This document shows, piece by piece, positions 43,318-51,600 of a DNA stretch of 64,000 bases. Where the stretch lies: assembly GCF_900104335.1 (NCBI RefSeq), contig NZ_FMXT01000004.1:62001-126000 (forward strand), in the 5' to 3' direction. Position 1 is the stretch's first letter, and the number at the start of each line of letters is the position of its first letter. A program made the position numbers and the translations under genes. The DNA comes from Pseudobutyrivibrio sp. YE44. GTDB lineage: Bacteria; Bacillota; Clostridia; Lachnospirales; Lachnospiraceae. The notes beneath the pieces are model-generated. The model ran no database searches and was not told where the DNA came from. It saw only the letters and a program-made list of their open reading frames with translations.

Positions 43318-44688
43318 CTACATAGAAATGAATCCTAATACATTTAAAATAGCACTCACAAGAATAACAACTACAAAGAGTGGACAAAGGAACTTAATCA
43401 TAAATCCGAAAATCCACTTTCTCTTAAATGGATGATTGTCCTGCTCTACCTCAGCCTCAAGCTTTTCAACTGTCATGAACTTTGTAATCAGGACGCAAGT
43501 TGCTAAGGCTGCAATTGGCATCATTACTGAATTTGTAATGAAATCAAAGAAATCTAAAAACTGCATTCCAATGATTCTTACATCTGCAAGTGGTCCATTT
43601 CCTAAGGATGAAAGGCTACCAAGAACAAGCATAACTGCTGCCATGATATTTACACCCTTTTTTCGGCTCCAATGGAACTCATCAGAGAAGGTAGAAACTG
43701 CACTTTCTGTCAAAGCAATTGCACTGGTAACGGCTGCAAAAAGTACAAGTGCAAAGAATACAATACCAATGATTCTACCAAAGCCCATGCTAGCGAAAAT
43801 CTTTGGCATTGTAATAAACATAAGTGAAGGTCCTGCCTTAAGCATGCTTTCATCACCATGTGAAAAAGCAAATACTGCTGGGATAATCATAAGGCTGGCC
43901 ATAATAGCAATGGCTGTATCGAAAATCTCAACCTGCTTTGTTGATTCCTCAATACTAACCTCTTTCTTAACGTATGAGCCAAAAGTAATAAGAATACCCA
44001 TGGCAATTGAAAGAGAATAAAACATCTGTCCCATAGCTGTAACAACAGTCATAATTGAGAAGTGCTTAAAGTTTGGTACAAATAAATACTTAACACCTGC
44101 TAAAGCACCTGGTCTTGTTACTGAGTAAACACAGATGATAGCTGCAAGGACTACAAGAATTGGCATTACGAATTTTGACACACGCTCAATTCCGTTTTCA
44201 ACACCCATGTAAATTACAACAAGAACTAAAATTGCAAATATAATAAACCAAATTTCCGAATCTGCCCCGTTTGTGATGAAGTCTGTAAAGAAGGTATCTG
44301 TAGCAATGGACTTCGCATCGTTTCTAATATATTCAAACAGATACTTGCACACCCAGCCTCCAATTACAGAATAATATGGAACAATAAGAATTGGAATAAT
44401 TGCATTAATCCAACCGCCAAGTCCCATAATCTTGTGATTCTTGCTAATATCACGATATGCTCCTACTGGACTCTTCTGAGTGTGACGTCCAATAGCAGTC
44501 TCTGCAACAATCATAGTGTAACCAAAAGTAAGGGCTAAAAGTACATATACAATTAAAAAGATTCCCCCTCCATATTTAGCACATAGATATGGGAATCTCC
44601 AAATATTACCAAGACCTACTGAAGCTCCCGCGGCTGAGAGCACGAAACCAATCTTACCTGAAAAGCTACCGCGATTTTCCTTATTCAA
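43318..44688 (-). CDS. Sodium-dependent transporter, NSS (SNF) family
   Basis: A 456-residue transporter that imports amino acids or related solutes with Na+. It begins with the family hallmark GKIGFVLSAAGASVGLGNIW RFPYLCAKYGGG (helix 1, Na+ sites) and has 11-12 helices, as in bacterial MhsT/TnaT-like members. The start is TTG at 44688 with GGAGG 8 bases upstream. In the leader a GTTTAAC/GTTAAAC inverted repeat lies near 44728-44753. Before insertion of the 10-kb element this gene was downstream of rpsI. Confidence 0.92.
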   Translation of the reverse strand: MNKENRGSFSGKIGFVLSAAGASVGLGNIWRFPYLCAKYGGGIFLIVYVLLALTFGYTMIVAETAIGRHTQKSPVGAYRDISKNHKIMGLGGWINAIIPILIVPYYSVIGGWVCKYLFEYIRNDAKSIATDTFFTDFITNGADSEIWFIIFAILVLVVIYMGVENGIERVSKFVMPILVVLAAIICVYSVTRPGALAGVKYLFVPNFKHFSIMTVVTAMGQMFYSLSIAMGILITFGSYVKKEVSIEESTKQVEIFDTAIAIMASLMIIPAVFAFSHGDESMLKAGPSLMFITMPKIFASMGFGRIIGIVFFALVLFAAVTSAIALTESAVSTFSDEFHWSRKKGVNIMAAVMLVLGSLSSLGNGPLADVRIIGMQFLDFFDFITNSVMMPIAALATCVLITKFMTVEKLEAEVEQDNHPFKRKWIFGFMIKFLCPLFVVVILVSAILNVLGFISM

Positions 44689-44828
44689 TTAAAATTCCTC
44701 CAAACTACTTTCTTTAGCAGTTTAACCTTTTAACTCTTTAATCTGTTAAACCGCCTTTTAATTTTATAATTATTTTAAGCATTTGTCTAGAGGAAATTAA
44801 AGGAAGAAATAAGAATTACCTTGGTATA

Positions 44829-44868
44829 TAAAAAAGCTCCAAGGAAGCAAGCTTCCTGGAGCATTTTT
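44829..44868 (-). terminator. Orphan terminator: probable ancestral rpsI terminator
   Basis: Stem GCTCCAGGAAGC/GCTTCCTTGGAGC with a TT loop, then seven T on the minus strand. No intact minus-strand gene ends just upstream. It lies 25 bases beyond the left att repeat, where the end of rpsI would be without the element. The rest of 44689-45109 holds the att repeat and arm repeats, with no convincing gene. Confidence 0.75.
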
Positions 44869-44893
44869 GTAGTTGCATAATTTGCAACAATCC

Positions 44894-44909
44894 TTATCTC
44901 TTTGATAAC
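44894..44909. repeat. Left att repeat (rpsI 3' end copy)
   Basis: TTATCTCTTTGATAAC, one mismatch to the rpsI end at 54885-54900. On the minus strand it would read a stop codon as in rpsI. Confidence 0.75.
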
Positions 44910-44952
44910 GATTAATGATTCGAAAGTGCCGTATTTTAGGCATTTTCAAATC

Positions 44953-45019
44953 AAGTTGCTGTTTACCTGTTGTGTACGGTAGAAAGCTCAGGACTACTGT
45001 ACACAACTGGTGGCAACTT
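44953..45019. repeat. Left-end arm repeats and inverted repeat
   Basis: GCTGTTTAC (44958-44966) and GTTGTGTAC (44969-44977) are 11 bases apart. The second has a perfect inverted copy GTACACAAC (44999-45007), and AAGTTGC/GCAACTT (44953/45013) flank the set. The 11-base spacing matches the right end (54743-54773), so these are likely integrase arm sites. Confidence 0.55.
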
Positions 45020-45109
45020 TATATCTGTTTTTTCCAATACCATTCGTCTTTACAAACCGAAATTGTCGTACTCATTTATATTCCGATATTACATACAATC
45101 TTCTGCTCT

Positions 45110-45661
45110 TCAAAGCCGCTCTGAGCCCTCCGGAACCCACTGGCTCATTTCATTTCTCAGATTACGGAACTCCCCGTCAGCAAAGAATGTACCGTCACCA
45201 TTTGCATGGATCACTCTTCGCTCTTCTTTATCCAAATTCTCCCAAAGTTGAACCCCTTTAAAGACCAGTATCCCATGTTGTTCGATATAGTCCTCAAGCT
45301 TACATTCTATGGCTGCCAGACAATTCGTTATAACCGGTGCTTTCACCTTCTTTGCTTTTGCTCTGTCAAGCCCGAAGGAACTGAACTTATCACACTCGGA
45401 CCCGTGAACCGTACCAACACCCACAACCGTTTCAACCATATCGAAAGACGGTACATTAAGACAGCACTCTTTCGTTTTCAGTATCGTTTCAAACGACTCA
45501 TTCCAATCTCCCGTCGTGATTGCGATATGAGGCGAAAAATCCATGACCATCTGCCATGAAATTGTCATCACATTATCCATTTCGCCATCATTCGTGGTAA
45601 CAAGCAGCACAGAACCTGATTCAAGATATGTAAATGCCCTTCTGATATCTCCCTTAACCAT
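45110..45661 (-). CDS. Flavin reductase-like domain protein
   Basis: A 183-residue protein with the FMN-binding split-barrel fold of the flavin reductase family. Motifs: DGEMDNVMTISWQMVMDFSP (family N-terminal region), FETILKTKECCLNVPSFDMV, GSECDKFSSFGLDRAKAKKV and VIHANGDGTFFADGEFRNLR. It probably binds FMN and reduces it or a bound substrate with NAD(P)H. It overlaps the DUF4405 cytochrome gene by 8 bases. A second member of this family lies at 47004-47495 in the same element. Coding sequence here appears more G+C-rich than the chromosome around it. Confidence 0.85.
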   Translation of the reverse strand: MVKGDIRRAFTYLESGSVLLVTTNDGEMDNVMTISWQMVMDFSPHIAITTGDWNESFETILKTKECCLNVPSFDMVETVVGVGTVHGSECDKFSSFGLDRAKAKKVKAPVITNCLAAIECKLEDYIEQHGILVFKGVQLWENLDKEERRVIHANGDGTFFADGEFRNLRNEMSQWVPEGSERL

Positions 45662-46268
45662 GTTTCTTCCTTTTCTTTGCCGTCAGCCGCTTTATTTCGC
45701 TTCCAATACACATAAATGTGCAAAACATCAACGCATTTAGCAAATACACTACCCACGATGAAACCGATGGAATGAAAGCGAACTCATTCAAGAGAAACAA
45801 TCTCTCATAAAACCTACATACCACAAAAGCTGCAATTCCTCCTGCTGCAGCGATATACAAAACTATGTTTCTCTTTTCCATTTTTATATGCATCCCAAAG
45901 TGAATTCCGCTCAGTAAAAACAGCCATGCCGTTCCTGCGAAATGTATCCTTCTGCCCCAGGTTGCACCTTGAAGTTCAAGAAAAGAAAATACATATCCTG
46001 ATATCACCATAGCGCTTACCGCTATCATCAGGATCAACACAATCAGCATGATATCCGTTACAGTAATAAGGATCCTGTTGGTATTATACTTTCCTCTGAA
46101 TACTCCAATAAACCACTTCCTGTTCCATACCAGATGAACGATAACCAAGGCAAACAACAGGATCCCGCACCATTCATGAAGAAGGCTTTCTGTCCTGCTG
46201 AAAGAAAGCCCACTTCCACATAAGAATATCAGAAGTATGATCATCACATAGTGTAAAGCTCTTCTCAT
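45654..46268 (-). CDS. DUF4405/cytochrome-b561-like membrane protein
   Basis: A 204-residue membrane protein with about six helices. His residues sit in helix contexts that can bind heme: SLLHEWCGILLFALVIVHLV, WGRRIHFAGTAWLF and SGIHFGMHIKME. This layout fits DUF4405 flavinylation-associated cytochromes, which move electrons through the membrane to flavoproteins outside. Its gene overlaps the lipoprotein flavodoxin gene by 4 bases and the flavin reductase gene by 8, so the three form one transcription unit. The combination suggests an extracytoplasmic flavin-based electron route, as inference. Confidence 0.75.
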   Translation of the reverse strand: MRRALHYVMIILLIFLCGSGLSFSRTESLLHEWCGILLFALVIVHLVWNRKWFIGVFRGKYNTNRILITVTDIMLIVLILMIAVSAMVISGYVFSFLELQGATWGRRIHFAGTAWLFLLSGIHFGMHIKMEKRNIVLYIAAAGGIAAFVVCRFYERLFLLNEFAFIPSVSSWVVYLLNALMFCTFMCIGSEIKRLTAKKRKKHG

Positions 46269-46978
46269 TCGTATAATCCCATCCCCTGAAGCCAGGGAAT
46301 TATATCATCATTGCTCTTAACCAGAAGTCCATCCTTAACATCTGCATCCGGTATCTCGCTTTTGATGTCACTAATGCTCTGACCTATTCCGGTCCCGCCG
46401 CTTGTTGCATAAGGCACCACGGTCTTCCCGGAGAAATCGTAGGACTCCAGAAGGGTATTGATGATCATCGGCGTAGTTCCCCACCAGATCGGATATCCGA
46501 GATAAATAACTTCATAGGAATCGAAATGCTCTATCTCATTTGCAATCTCAGGTCTGGCATTATCCCTCTGCTCCTGTTTTGCTGGATCAAGTGCATCGGA
46601 ATACCCTTCCGGATAAGGATTCACAGGTTCTATCTCGATCAGATCGCCACCAACCAATTCATGAAGGTATTCTGAAACACCTTTTGTTGTCCCGGTATGG
46701 GAAAAGTAGACGACAAGCACGTTGTTGTATTCTTCCATTTCCCCGGATACTGGAGATGCTTCTGTCGCTTCAACATTTTCAGAGACCGGCTCGTCGATTT
46801 TTTCTTTATTTGAAGTTGCAGACTGTTCCGTAACATTCCCGGTACTCTGGGTATTCTGTGTTGGTGCCAGAGCCGAGGTATCATCCGTTGTCTTTCCACA
46901 CGCACTCAGGGCAAACATAAGGCAAAGACATAATGAAAAGATGAACGGCAATCGTACTTTTTTTGCTTGTATCCTCAT
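46265..46978 (-). CDS. Lipoprotein flavodoxin
   Basis: A 237-residue exported flavodoxin. Residues 1-27 form a lipoprotein signal (FIFSLCLCLMFALSACGK, lipobox LSAC). A Ser/Thr/Glu-rich linker follows to about residue 75. The flavodoxin domain has VLVVYFSHTGTTKGVSEYL (FMN phosphate loop), YLGYPIWWGTTPMIINTLLE and PYATSGGTGIGQSISDIK. It would be anchored outside the membrane and could accept electrons from the DUF4405 cytochrome encoded next to it. Ribosome site AGGAGGTG with 7-base spacing. A membrane-anchored flavodoxin is uncommon and typical of anaerobic Firmicutes. Confidence 0.88.
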   Translation of the reverse strand: MRIQAKKVRLPFIFSLCLCLMFALSACGKTTDDTSALAPTQNTQSTGNVTEQSATSNKEKIDEPVSENVEATEASPVSGEMEEYNNVLVVYFSHTGTTKGVSEYLHELVGGDLIEIEPVNPYPEGYSDALDPAKQEQRDNARPEIANEIEHFDSYEVIYLGYPIWWGTTPMIINTLLESYDFSGKTVVPYATSGGTGIGQSISDIKSEIPDADVKDGLLVKSNDDIIPWLQGMGLYE

Positions 46979-47003
46979 GGCAGGACACCTCCTATCTTAG
47001 TAT

Positions 47004-47495
47004 TTACATGAGATCCATCTTATCCCAGAGAATATTTCCCTTCTCATCAAGATATTCCTCATCCACATGAACCGCTTCTACCTTTCCGATGAACAACTCA
47101 TGCGTTCCCGGCATTGTGCTTTCGATCACACTGCACTCGATGCTTACCGGACAGTCCGTCATGATCGGCGCATTGACATACTCCGCATCCTTCCACTGGA
47201 TGTTCATCTTTTCAAACTTGTCCTCATCGCGGCCGGACTTTGAACCGAGATAGTTATACTCTTTTTCATAGCCTTTCTTTGGAAGATTGATAACAAAACA
47301 TCCGCTTTCCTTTACCATATGGTGTGAATACCTGGAAGGAACGATTCCTACCATCACCATTACGGGATCAAGACTCACATTTGCTGCAAATCCAACTACA
47401 AGAGCATTGTTTCTTCCGTCCTTATCCCTGCAGGATACAATAGTCTTAGGTACAGGCTGCATACATAATACAGTGTTCTTCGCTAATTTCTTCAT
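47004..47495 (-). CDS. Flavin reductase family protein
   Basis: A 163-residue split-barrel flavoprotein. It has IVSCRDKDGRNNALVVGFAA (N-terminal FMN-binding region), GIVPSRYSHHMVKESGCFVI, GRDEDKFEKMNIQWKDAEYV and an IECSVIESTMPGTHELFIGK strand pair. It probably reduces flavin or acts as an FMN-dependent electron carrier. The gene starts with GGAGG and precedes the flavodoxin gene by 25 bases. It is divergent from an AraC-type regulator gene, whose product likely controls this operon. Confidence 0.87.
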   Translation of the reverse strand: MKKLAKNTVLCMQPVPKTIVSCRDKDGRNNALVVGFAANVSLDPVMVMVGIVPSRYSHHMVKESGCFVINLPKKGYEKEYNYLGSKSGRDEDKFEKMNIQWKDAEYVNAPIMTDCPVSIECSVIESTMPGTHELFIGKVEAVHVDEEYLDEKGNILWDKMDLM

Positions 47496-47682
47496 GGTAT
47501 ATTCCTCCGTTTTCGGTTTATGTTCTTTCTTTAGGCGATTTTCCGCGGTTTATCGCCACCCTTCGATTGTTATGATACCCTGCATGAAGGAAATGTGTAA
47601 CGCTAAATCTTAATGATCATAGTGGTATATTCTAATATTTCATGTTACTATCTATGAAAGTAACAGCTGCGGAGGAACTTCA

Positions 47683-48630
47683 ATGAACAAACTTCTTTCT
47701 CTTGCAATCAATAAGCTCGGTCATGACTGGTCCCACCTGAACTGGGATTTTCGTGATTTCAAACTAGTAGACGGAACTCCCGATAAAATGTCCCAGTGGC
47801 AGGGTGACCCACAGGATGATATCATGGTTGTCGTTTTCAAAGGAAGACATATCAGCGAGCCATTTCACAGGCAGGATTTCTTCTTTATCGATTATGCCTA
47901 TCACCTTGACTACAACGCACTCAGCGCCAAATTTGATAATCTCGTCACAATACGTGAGGGAGACTGTTACATCGGACAACCGTTTTCCGGGTATGCCTTA
48001 AAAGGTAACAGCACGGACGATGATATCATTATGATTGGTGTGCATATCAAGAAGGAAGCCTTTTTCCGCGAATATCTTCCGGCTCTTTCGCAGGATCCGG
48101 ATATGTTCCGTTTCTTCCTCGACCCTCAGACAGATAAGTTTTCTGATGAGTTTATTCATCTCTCCTTTGAAAAGACTTCACCTGTCCGTGCTCTGCTTGA
48201 GATGATGGTCATCGAATATGCTGACAGAAAAGAGGATACGCAGCTTATCCTAAAACCAATGGTCCTTGCACTGTTCATGCATATCGCAAGAAGATACAGG
48301 CTTGAAAAAGCAGATGTCAAAGCTTCCACCCTTTCTGAATGCATTGTGGGCTATATTAACTCCCACCCGGAGTCTGTTACCCTGAAAGACATTTCCGCGC
48401 ATTTTTCCTATCACCCGAATTATATTTCATCTCTGCTCCATAAAGAGCTTGGAAAAACCTTCTCGGAAATCGTTCTGGAAAAAAGAATGGACAGAGCCGT
48501 TGTCCTGCTTAGAGGCACAACTCTATCCATTGAAGAAATATCTGCCATGCTTGGATACACCAATACCAGCAATTTTTATAAGGCTTTCCGCTCTTACTAC
48601 GGAAAAACTCCAAGAGAATATATTGGATAA
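47683..48630 (+). CDS. AraC-family transcriptional regulator
   Basis: A 315-residue regulator. Residues about 30-150 resemble a cupin-like ligand domain (EPFHRQDFFFIDYAYHLDYN). Residues 215-315 hold two helix-turn-helix motifs: VTLKDISAHFSYHPNYISSL and LSIEEISAMLGYTNTSNFYK, then FRSYYGKTPREYIG, the standard AraC end. The shared intergenic region (47496-47682) contains GGCGAT/ATCGCC and GTTACT/AGTAAC palindromes that may be its operators. Likely controls the divergent flavin operon in response to an unknown small molecule. Confidence 0.9.
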   Translation: MNKLLSLAINKLGHDWSHLNWDFRDFKLVDGTPDKMSQWQGDPQDDIMVVVFKGRHISEPFHRQDFFFIDYAYHLDYNALSAKFDNLVTIREGDCYIGQPFSGYALKGNSTDDDIIMIGVHIKKEAFFREYLPALSQDPDMFRFFLDPQTDKFSDEFIHLSFEKTSPVRALLEMMVIEYADRKEDTQLILKPMVLALFMHIARRYRLEKADVKASTLSECIVGYINSHPESVTLKDISAHFSYHPNYISSLLHKELGKTFSEIVLEKRMDRAVVLLRGTTLSIEEISAMLGYTNTSNFYKAFRSYYGKTPREYIG

Positions 48631-48656
48631 TTCGTCTTGCAATGAGCTGAAACTAA

Positions 48657-48706
48657 AAAAAGCGGATAGATAACTCAAAGTCATCCATCCGCTTAGTATT
48701 ATTTTG
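48657..48706 (+). terminator. Terminator after the AraC-type gene
   Basis: AAGCGGATGGAT-type stem pairing 48660-48671 with 48683-48694, followed by AGTATTATTTT. The T-run is interrupted. Confidence 0.6.
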
Positions 48707-48742
48707 CGATTTAAGTGCCATTACATATACCTGGCAGGGATT

Positions 48743-49240
48743 TCATTCGATGCTCGCACCGAGCGTTCTCGCTTCGTCTTCTTTTCCTACGCCGAACACA
48801 TTGCCAAGGTTCTTCCAACCGAGGAAACGAGTAAAAATCGAGAAGAAATCCTCCGTCATTTCATACATATTGCCTCGGGCTGTCATAATCACAACAAATT
48901 GTTTCATTTTAGGCGATCCGAACAGAACTGCATACAAACGGTCAATGACAATCTTGAGTTGTCCGGTTATCGTCCCCCAATATTGTGGAGAAGCAAATAC
49001 AACCACGTCCGCCCAGAGGAAATCCTCGCTCACAATTTGCATGTCATCCTTTTGAACACAGGTGCCACCGTTGCTCTGACAGCCTTCACAAGCAAGGCAT
49101 CCTCCGATGTTCATTCCCTGCAAGTACAGTTCCTTGACTTCATTCCCTACAGACTCTGCTCCTTCAATAAAAGCTTTCACAAGAGAGGCTGTCTTACCGT
49201 TTTTTCTTGGTGATCCATTCAATATCAGTATTTTTGCCAT
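48743..49240 (-). CDS. Flavodoxin-family NAD(P)H oxidoreductase
   Basis: A 165-residue protein of the iron-sulfur flavoprotein/NADPH-FMN reductase group. It starts KILILNGSPRKNGKTASLVK (FMN phosphate-binding loop), with CLACEGCQSNGGTC (Cys-rich loop typical of these proteins) and VVVFASPQYWGTITGQLKIV. The soluble enzyme likely binds FMN and may accept electrons or reduce quinones. It is in the element, facing the AraC gene tail to tail. Other cargo also concerns flavins. Confidence 0.87.
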   Translation of the reverse strand: MAKILILNGSPRKNGKTASLVKAFIEGAESVGNEVKELYLQGMNIGGCLACEGCQSNGGTCVQKDDMQIVSEDFLWADVVVFASPQYWGTITGQLKIVIDRLYAVLFGSPKMKQFVVIMTARGNMYEMTEDFFSIFTRFLGWKNLGNVFGVGKEDEARTLGASIE

Positions 49241-49297
49241 AGTCTCTTACCTCGAAAAATCAAATATTTTGTTTCTTAGTAATACTGCAAGATATTC

Positions 49298-49777
49298 CTA
49301 CAGCTCATGGTAGTAAGGGCAGATATTTTCATAATGTCCGTCCTTCATTCTGAATCCCCCTGGTATAGTACCAAGCTGTGTAAATCCAAGTCGTTCATAC
49401 AGATGCCTTGCGTGAACATTACTCTCTACGACAGCATTGAACTGAAGCACTCGAAATCCCAACTCTTTTCCCTTCTTCAGGCAATCCGTCACAAGCTGTT
49501 CTCCGATATGCTTTCCTCTTGCATCTCTTGATACGGCATAGCTGGCGTTGCAGATATGTCCGCATCTTCCGACATTGTTGGGATGAAGGATATAAAGACC
49601 GAAAATCTTCCCATTCTCCTCCGCAACACCTGTATGACTCTGGGAAGCAAAGAACTCCGCACCACCATCCAAATCAAGCATCTCTTCCTGCGGAAAAGCG
49701 ATGCCATCCTCAACAACCTCATTCCATATTCTTATAATCTCAGGCAAGTCCTGACTTTTGTACTCTCTAACAATCAT
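49298..49777 (-). CDS. GNAT family N-acetyltransferase
   Basis: A 159-residue acetyltransferase. It shows the complete GNAT order: VREYKSQDLPEIIRIWNEVV, a central strand GKIFGLYILHPNN, acetyl-CoA loop SRDARGKHIGEQLVTDCLKK (motif A, R-x-x-G-x-x-G/I) and NVHARHLYERLGFTQLGTIP. The type resembles phosphinothricin-acetyltransferase-like enzymes. It is intact, unlike the pseudogene at 5131-5473. Substrate unknown. Confidence 0.88.
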   Translation of the reverse strand: MIVREYKSQDLPEIIRIWNEVVEDGIAFPQEEMLDLDGGAEFFASQSHTGVAEENGKIFGLYILHPNNVGRCGHICNASYAVSRDARGKHIGEQLVTDCLKKGKELGFRVLQFNAVVESNVHARHLYERLGFTQLGTIPGGFRMKDGHYENICPYYHEL

Positions 49778-49958
49778 TTTCCTTTATCTCCATCGTGCGA
49801 TAAACTGAAACATAATTGTTTTATCAAATTGCGATTTACCTGTATAAGCCTTACGCAATACCCAACATTTTAGATTATACGTGTTTTCTCTATCCTCTTC
49901 AATATTCTTACACATAGAACAAGGGCGTTTTCACGCCCCTGCTCTATCTTTTGAAGAT

Positions 49959-51038
49959 TTATCTCTCCATTCCCAAGTCCGTTCTGTGTGGCTTTGAAAT
50001 CTGCTGTTCGTTGTGCTGATCAGCTCTAACCCTAGCTTCCCTTAGCTGTTCCAGGATACTCGTTCTAGCCTTTTCGGTTACCTCAGGCTTTCTAGTTCTA
50101 TCCCACCATTCCTTGAATTTCTTGAATGCTCCGGATACGAGTTTTCCAAGTGTAGTCTTAGGATTCTCAAGTGATGCATATCTCATAAATTCTTTTTTCA
50201 TCTCTGAATTGACCACTGCATCAACGTATTGCTGTTCCGTTGCTTTAATATCCTGTTTGATGACCTTGGCAGTATCATCAAGGATATCTATCTGCTCCTC
50301 TTTGGCTTGACACTTGATTTCAAGCTCCTCATACTCCTTTTGCTTGACCTTCAGGTAAAACTCCTTTGAGAAGTCACTATTTCTTCCCTTCTCTTTAGGT
50401 TTTAGAGTCTCACCTTCAAAGATCTCAGGATGTTCACTCATCTGTTTTGATACAAATTCGTGCATCTTATCCTGAATGATCTCAAGTCGTTCCTGATCAA
50501 AAACTTTGGTCTTGGCAACCTGTTTGCTTAACCCTCTCTTGTATCCTGTAGCCACCGGAACTCCTATCACATGCATATGAGGTGAATTCTCGTCCATGTG
50601 TATTACCGCTGAAGCTATCTTAAACTCCGGAACAATCTCTTTAACAAATTCTAGCTGTTCCTTTAACAGAGGTTTCATTGCTTCCCACTGTTCCGGAGAC
50701 TTATCTGACCAGAATTCCATATCTCCGGTTTGTATTATAACCTCTACTGCCACATCATTCTTTTTGCTTTCGGATACATATTCCAGGTAATCGGATATCT
50801 GCCTGTCGTTCCTTTTACCTTTGTTGTATTCCTCCAGAGCCTCCGTAAATTCCTTGTCGTAAATCTCTTTTACATCATCAAGGATATTTACCTCGCTGCC
50901 CTCAACCACTTCAATCATTTCTTCGCTATATTCTGTACTCTGATATTGCCTTAGATTGTGTTTGCTGACAGAAACTACATCACGCACTTTTGCTATAGAA
51001 TGCTTTTTGCATGATATATGAAAAGTTTGTGTTATCAA
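49959..51038 (-). CDS. MOBV-family relaxase (Mob/Pre)
   Basis: A 359-residue mobilization protein. It starts MITQTFHISCKKHSIAKVRD and has the HxDExxPHxH metal-binding motif (IHMDENSPHMHVIGVPV), the hallmark of Pre/Mob relaxases that nick oriT. Residues 225-290 are a coiled coil, and the tail is basic. It lies next to oriT-like palindromes at 51101-51164, upstream of its start. It makes the element mobilizable by a helper conjugation system. Confidence 0.9.
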   Translation of the reverse strand: MITQTFHISCKKHSIAKVRDVVSVSKHNLRQYQSTEYSEEMIEVVEGSEVNILDDVKEIYDKEFTEALEEYNKGKRNDRQISDYLEYVSESKKNDVAVEVIIQTGDMEFWSDKSPEQWEAMKPLLKEQLEFVKEIVPEFKIASAVIHMDENSPHMHVIGVPVATGYKRGLSKQVAKTKVFDQERLEIIQDKMHEFVSKQMSEHPEIFEGETLKPKEKGRNSDFSKEFYLKVKQKEYEELEIKCQAKEEQIDILDDTAKVIKQDIKATEQQYVDAVVNSEMKKEFMRYASLENPKTTLGKLVSGAFKKFKEWWDRTRKPEVTEKARTSILEQLREARVRADQHNEQQISKPHRTDLGMER

Positions 51039-51100
51039 AGTAAACCCTCCTTTCGCGATAAAATCAAATTAGCAAAGCCGCCGGCAGGCCCCTCGGAGAG

Positions 51101-51164
51101 CCCCCGGATAATGATGTGTAATGTCATTATCCATAGGGGGTTACCCATAACGACACGTTATGGG
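51101..51164. other. Candidate oriT
   Basis: Two adjacent inverted repeats. GATAATGA (51107-51114) pairs with TCATTATC (51124-51131), extended by flanking CCCCC and GGGGG. CCCATAACG (51144-51152) pairs with CGTTATGGG (51156-51164) across ACA. They lie 60-140 bases upstream of the MOBV relaxase gene, the usual place and form for a MOBV oriT. The nick site cannot be assigned. Confidence 0.7.
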
Positions 51165-51258
51165 GAAGCTCGCTCCGCTCGCCGCCAAACTTTACCTTTC
51201 CTTGTCTAATATTAACTGGAGCGTGGCACGCTCCTGTCCATATCCACCAAGGAAGAAA

Positions 51259-51492
51259 TCACCATCTGAAATCCTGATGCATACCGACCATATCCAGGTA
51301 TTCCTGACGAGCTTTTTCTTTCTCTTCTTCAGAAGAAGCTGTCTTGGATTTCGAATAGATTTCATGCCTTGCTAATCGTTCCATCTTATCCTCCAATCCT
51401 TTCTTGATAAGATCCGCATCCTCATCCATATCGAATAAATGAAATCTTATCAGTCTAATAAATAACTCTTGTGGTATTTGAATGTTCTTCAT
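51259..51492 (-). CDS. Small element-associated protein, possible mobilization accessory
   Basis: A 77-residue acidic-then-basic helical protein starting MKNIQIPQELFIRLIRFHLF and ending EKARQEYLDMVGMHQDFRW. Similar short proteins occur beside relaxase genes in Lachnospiraceae elements, where automatic annotation often calls them complexin-like (from memory). Function unknown; a mobilization accessory is one guess. ATG at 51492 is chosen because AAAGGA lies 6 bases upstream. It is between the RepA-like gene and the oriT. Confidence 0.7.
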   Translation of the reverse strand: MKNIQIPQELFIRLIRFHLFDMDEDADLIKKGLEDKMERLARHEIYSKSKTASSEEEKEKARQEYLDMVGMHQDFRW

Positions 51493-51513
51493 AATCGTCC
51501 TTTCTGTAAGGTT

Positions 51514-51589
51514 GCAACAATGCAATGTGTTTATCTTTTTACAACCTTGCAACCTTAAGGCTGTAAGTCCATAAACCTTGCATTGTTGC
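51514..51589. repeat. GCAACAATGCAA inverted repeat with TTGCAACC motifs
   Basis: GCAACAATGCAA (51514-51525) is the exact reverse complement of TTGCATTGTTGC (51578-51589). Between them are AACCTTGCAACCTTAAGG-type repeats. The set lies directly after the RepA-like gene and before the small gene, so it may be a replication-origin or operator region, or a large RNA hairpin. Confidence 0.55.
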
Positions 51590-51600
51590 GTTCTTAACCT

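Noticed and set aside
43436..44020. Plus-strand ORF of 194 codons
   Set aside because: Antisense to the NSS transporter, with membrane-like composition from the reverse frame only.
44797..45261. Several overlapping short ORFs on both strands
   Set aside because: They run through the arm-repeat palindromes and the end of the flavin reductase gene, have no ribosome sites and no recognisable protein pattern.
51061..51258. Plus-strand ORFs in the oriT region
   Set aside because: They read through inverted repeats and have no start signals; the region is better explained as oriT.
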